A DNA stretch of 64,000 nucleotides, taken from positions 28,806 to 92,805 of the forward strand of contig JAFEDJ010000030.1 of NCBI GenBank assembly GCA_018241685.1. The letters run 5' to 3'. The stretch's first letter is position 1; each line of letters begins with the position of its first letter. The position numbers and the translations under genes were made by a program. Below the pieces are notes generated by a model that saw nothing but the letters and a program-made list of their open reading frames with translations, searched no databases and was not told where the DNA came from. This stretch comes from Pseudomonadota bacterium. Lineage in GTDB: Bacteria; Pseudomonadota; Gammaproteobacteria; Burkholderiales; Rhodocyclaceae. Below, piece after piece: positions 63,083 through 64,000 of this stretch.

Positions 63083-63775
63083 ATGAATGCAACAACGACC
63101 ACACCCGCCTTTGATTCTGTCGAAGATGCCGTCTCGGCGATCCGCAACGGCGAATTCGTCATCGTCGTGGACGACGCCGATCGCGAGAACGAAGGCGACC
63201 TGATCATCGCCGCCGAAAAGATCACGCCTGAAAAAATGGCGTTTCTGGTCCGCTACAGCAGCGGCGTCGTCTGTATCGCGCTCCCTGGCGCCCGCCTGGA
63301 CCAGCTTGCCCTGCCCCTGATGGTGAGGGAAAACACCGACCCTCACCGCACGGCCTTCACCGTGACCGTCGATTACCGGCACGGCACCACCACCGGCATC
63401 TCGGCGAGCGATCGGGCGGCAACGCTACGCGCGCTCGCCGACCCGGGCACGACGCCGGGCGACCTCGCCCGTCCGGGGCACATCTTTCCCCTCCGCGTGC
63501 GCGAAGGCGGCGTGCTCAGTCGCCCCGGACACACCGAAGCCGCCCATGATCTGGTCACGCTGGCCGGCCTGCGGCCGGGTGGCGTGTTGTGCGAGATCGT
63601 GCGGGACGACGGCCACATGGCCCGCCGCCCGGATCTGCTGCGTTTTGCCCGCCAGCACGATCTGCGGATCATCTCAATTGCCCAGCTGATCGCATATCAA
63701 CACCGCAACACGGGTCTCCAGCAGTTCAGACGCGATCATTCGCCAGCCCGCCTTGTACTTGAAGCCGCCGCCTGA
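63083..63775 (+). CDS. ribB: 3,4-dihydroxy-2-butanone 4-phosphate synthase
   Basis: 230 aa, stand-alone RibB. The catalytic acidic motif DDADRENEGD (30-39) is intact. So are GTTTGISASDRAAT (~106-119), RPGHIFPLR and RPGHTEAAHDL (substrate and Mg2+ binding) and GVLCEIVRDDG. It converts ribulose 5-phosphate to the four-carbon precursor of riboflavin. It replaces the activity apparently lost in the RibBA-type protein at 57803-59032. Co-transcription with a flavin-dependent enzyme gene suggests a dedicated FMN/FAD supply. Confidence 0.95.
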   Translation: MNATTTTPAFDSVEDAVSAIRNGEFVIVVDDADRENEGDLIIAAEKITPEKMAFLVRYSSGVVCIALPGARLDQLALPLMVRENTDPHRTAFTVTVDYRHGTTTGISASDRAATLRALADPGTTPGDLARPGHIFPLRVREGGVLSRPGHTEAAHDLVTLAGLRPGGVLCEIVRDDGHMARRPDLLRFARQHDLRIISIAQLIAYQHRNTGLQQFRRDHSPARLVLEAAA

Positions 63776-63800
63776 TCCCCGGCGTACCCGCCCCGCACCT

Positions 63801-63836
63801 CAACGGCCACCCTCATCAGGTGGCCGTTGCTGCTTT
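63801..63836 (+). terminator. Intrinsic terminator after ribB
   Basis: A perfect 11-bp stem, CAACGGCCACC (63801-63811) / GGTGGCCGTTG (63819-63829), with a 7-nt loop, then CTGCTTT. It is 25 bp after the ribB stop. Confidence 0.85.
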
Positions 63837-63875
63837 GGAGTCATCACCGCCTTTCCTCCCGGCCCAGGCTCAGCC

Positions 63876-63894
63876 CATCCCCTTACACACAACT
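63876..63894. repeat. Candidate left inverted repeat of an IS4/IS50-like element
   Basis: CATCCCCTTACACACAACT matches 13 of 19 positions of the Tn5 outer end by manual alignment, sharing CTTA-ACACAA-T. It lies 45 bp upstream of the transposase start. The other end is outside the window, so this is tentative. Confidence 0.5.
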
Positions 63895-63939
63895 CTCCAG
63901 CCTGTATGCTTCATGCCAAATAACTGAAGAGGCTGGCTG

Positions 63940-64000
63940 ATGAGTTGGGCGAGAGACGAGTTCGGGACGATACAGCTGGGCGATCGGCGGTTGAACAAGC
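63940..64000 (+). mobile_element. IS4-family (Tn5-like) transposase, N-terminus only (runs off the window)
   Basis: The ATG at 63940 opens a frame reading MSWARDEFGTIQLGDRRLNK, the start of the Tnp DNA-binding domain found in IS4/IS50-type transposases (WA-EF-LGD-RL-K pattern). Only 20 codons are visible. AAGAGGCTGGCTG precedes it. The element bounds the sigma-54 flavin-monooxygenase region on its right side. Confidence 0.82.

Overview
The window is high-GC Gram-negative DNA. It looks like a betaproteobacterium, plausibly a metabolically versatile member of Rhodocyclales/Burkholderiales (Thauera/Azoarcus-like). The reasons are the betaproteobacterial trimeric-porin type, PsrA-type fad control, several sigma-54-dependent catabolic operons and outer-membrane hydrocarbon channels. 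This placement is inference; no rRNA or marker gene is present. I saw no tRNA, rRNA or CRISPR array.

Layout, left to right. (1) 1-2666: the end of an ethanolamine permease, then eutB and eutC and a terminator: adenosylcobalamin-dependent ethanolamine breakdown without microcompartment genes. (2) 2802-7580: a TetR regulator/O-methyltransferase pair, then an MFS exporter-dkgB operon diverging from a LysR regulator. (3) 7615-13656: a sigma-54 catabolic module. A XylR/DmpR-like activator lies between an esterase/outer-membrane-channel operon and a Baeyer-Villiger monooxygenase. Both targets have textbook -24/-12 promoters and a shared 37-bp upstream element. (4) 13675-15315: an ABM-domain membrane protein diverging from a LysR regulator. 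(5) 15328-21526: a LitR/CarH-type B12 photoreceptor repressor diverging from a six-gene lipid-modification operon (flavin amine oxidase, DUF1365, cyclopropane-fatty-acid synthase, DUF3833 lipoprotein, SDR, NTF2-like) with palindromic operators. (6) 21572-24245: FMN reductase, an orphan terminator, and acuR-acuI with matching operators.

(7) 24321-36077: a fatty-acid beta-oxidation island on the minus strand (acyl-CoA dehydrogenase; fadL, fadB-like, fadA, DUF4442, chalcone-isomerase-like, fadD, nitronate monooxygenase) with a PsrA-like TetR regulator and three PsrA-type boxes. (8) 36277-40486: a cobalamin riboswitch in front of class Ia ribonucleotide reductase nrdAB. (9) 40487-40934: a gene-free cluster of short palindromic repeats.

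(10) 40935-63775: the most interesting region. It holds two parallel branched-chain-amino-acid-type ABC transporter operons, each starting with a degenerate acyl-CoA-synthetase-like protein. It also holds a porin, a DszA/NtaA-type flavin monooxygenase, two DszC/SfnB-type acyl-CoA-dehydrogenase-fold oxygenases, an SfnR-like sigma-54 activator, and two riboflavin genes (a RibBA whose RibB half looks dead, and a stand-alone RibB). Five sigma-54 -24/-12 sites sit in front of the transcription units, so the region reads as one SfnR/sigma-54 regulon. I infer that it imports and oxidises an organosulfur (sulfone-like) or similar heteroatom compound while boosting flavin supply. One of its substrate-binding proteins is frameshifted.

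(11) 63876-64000: the left end of an IS4/IS50-like insertion sequence runs off the window.
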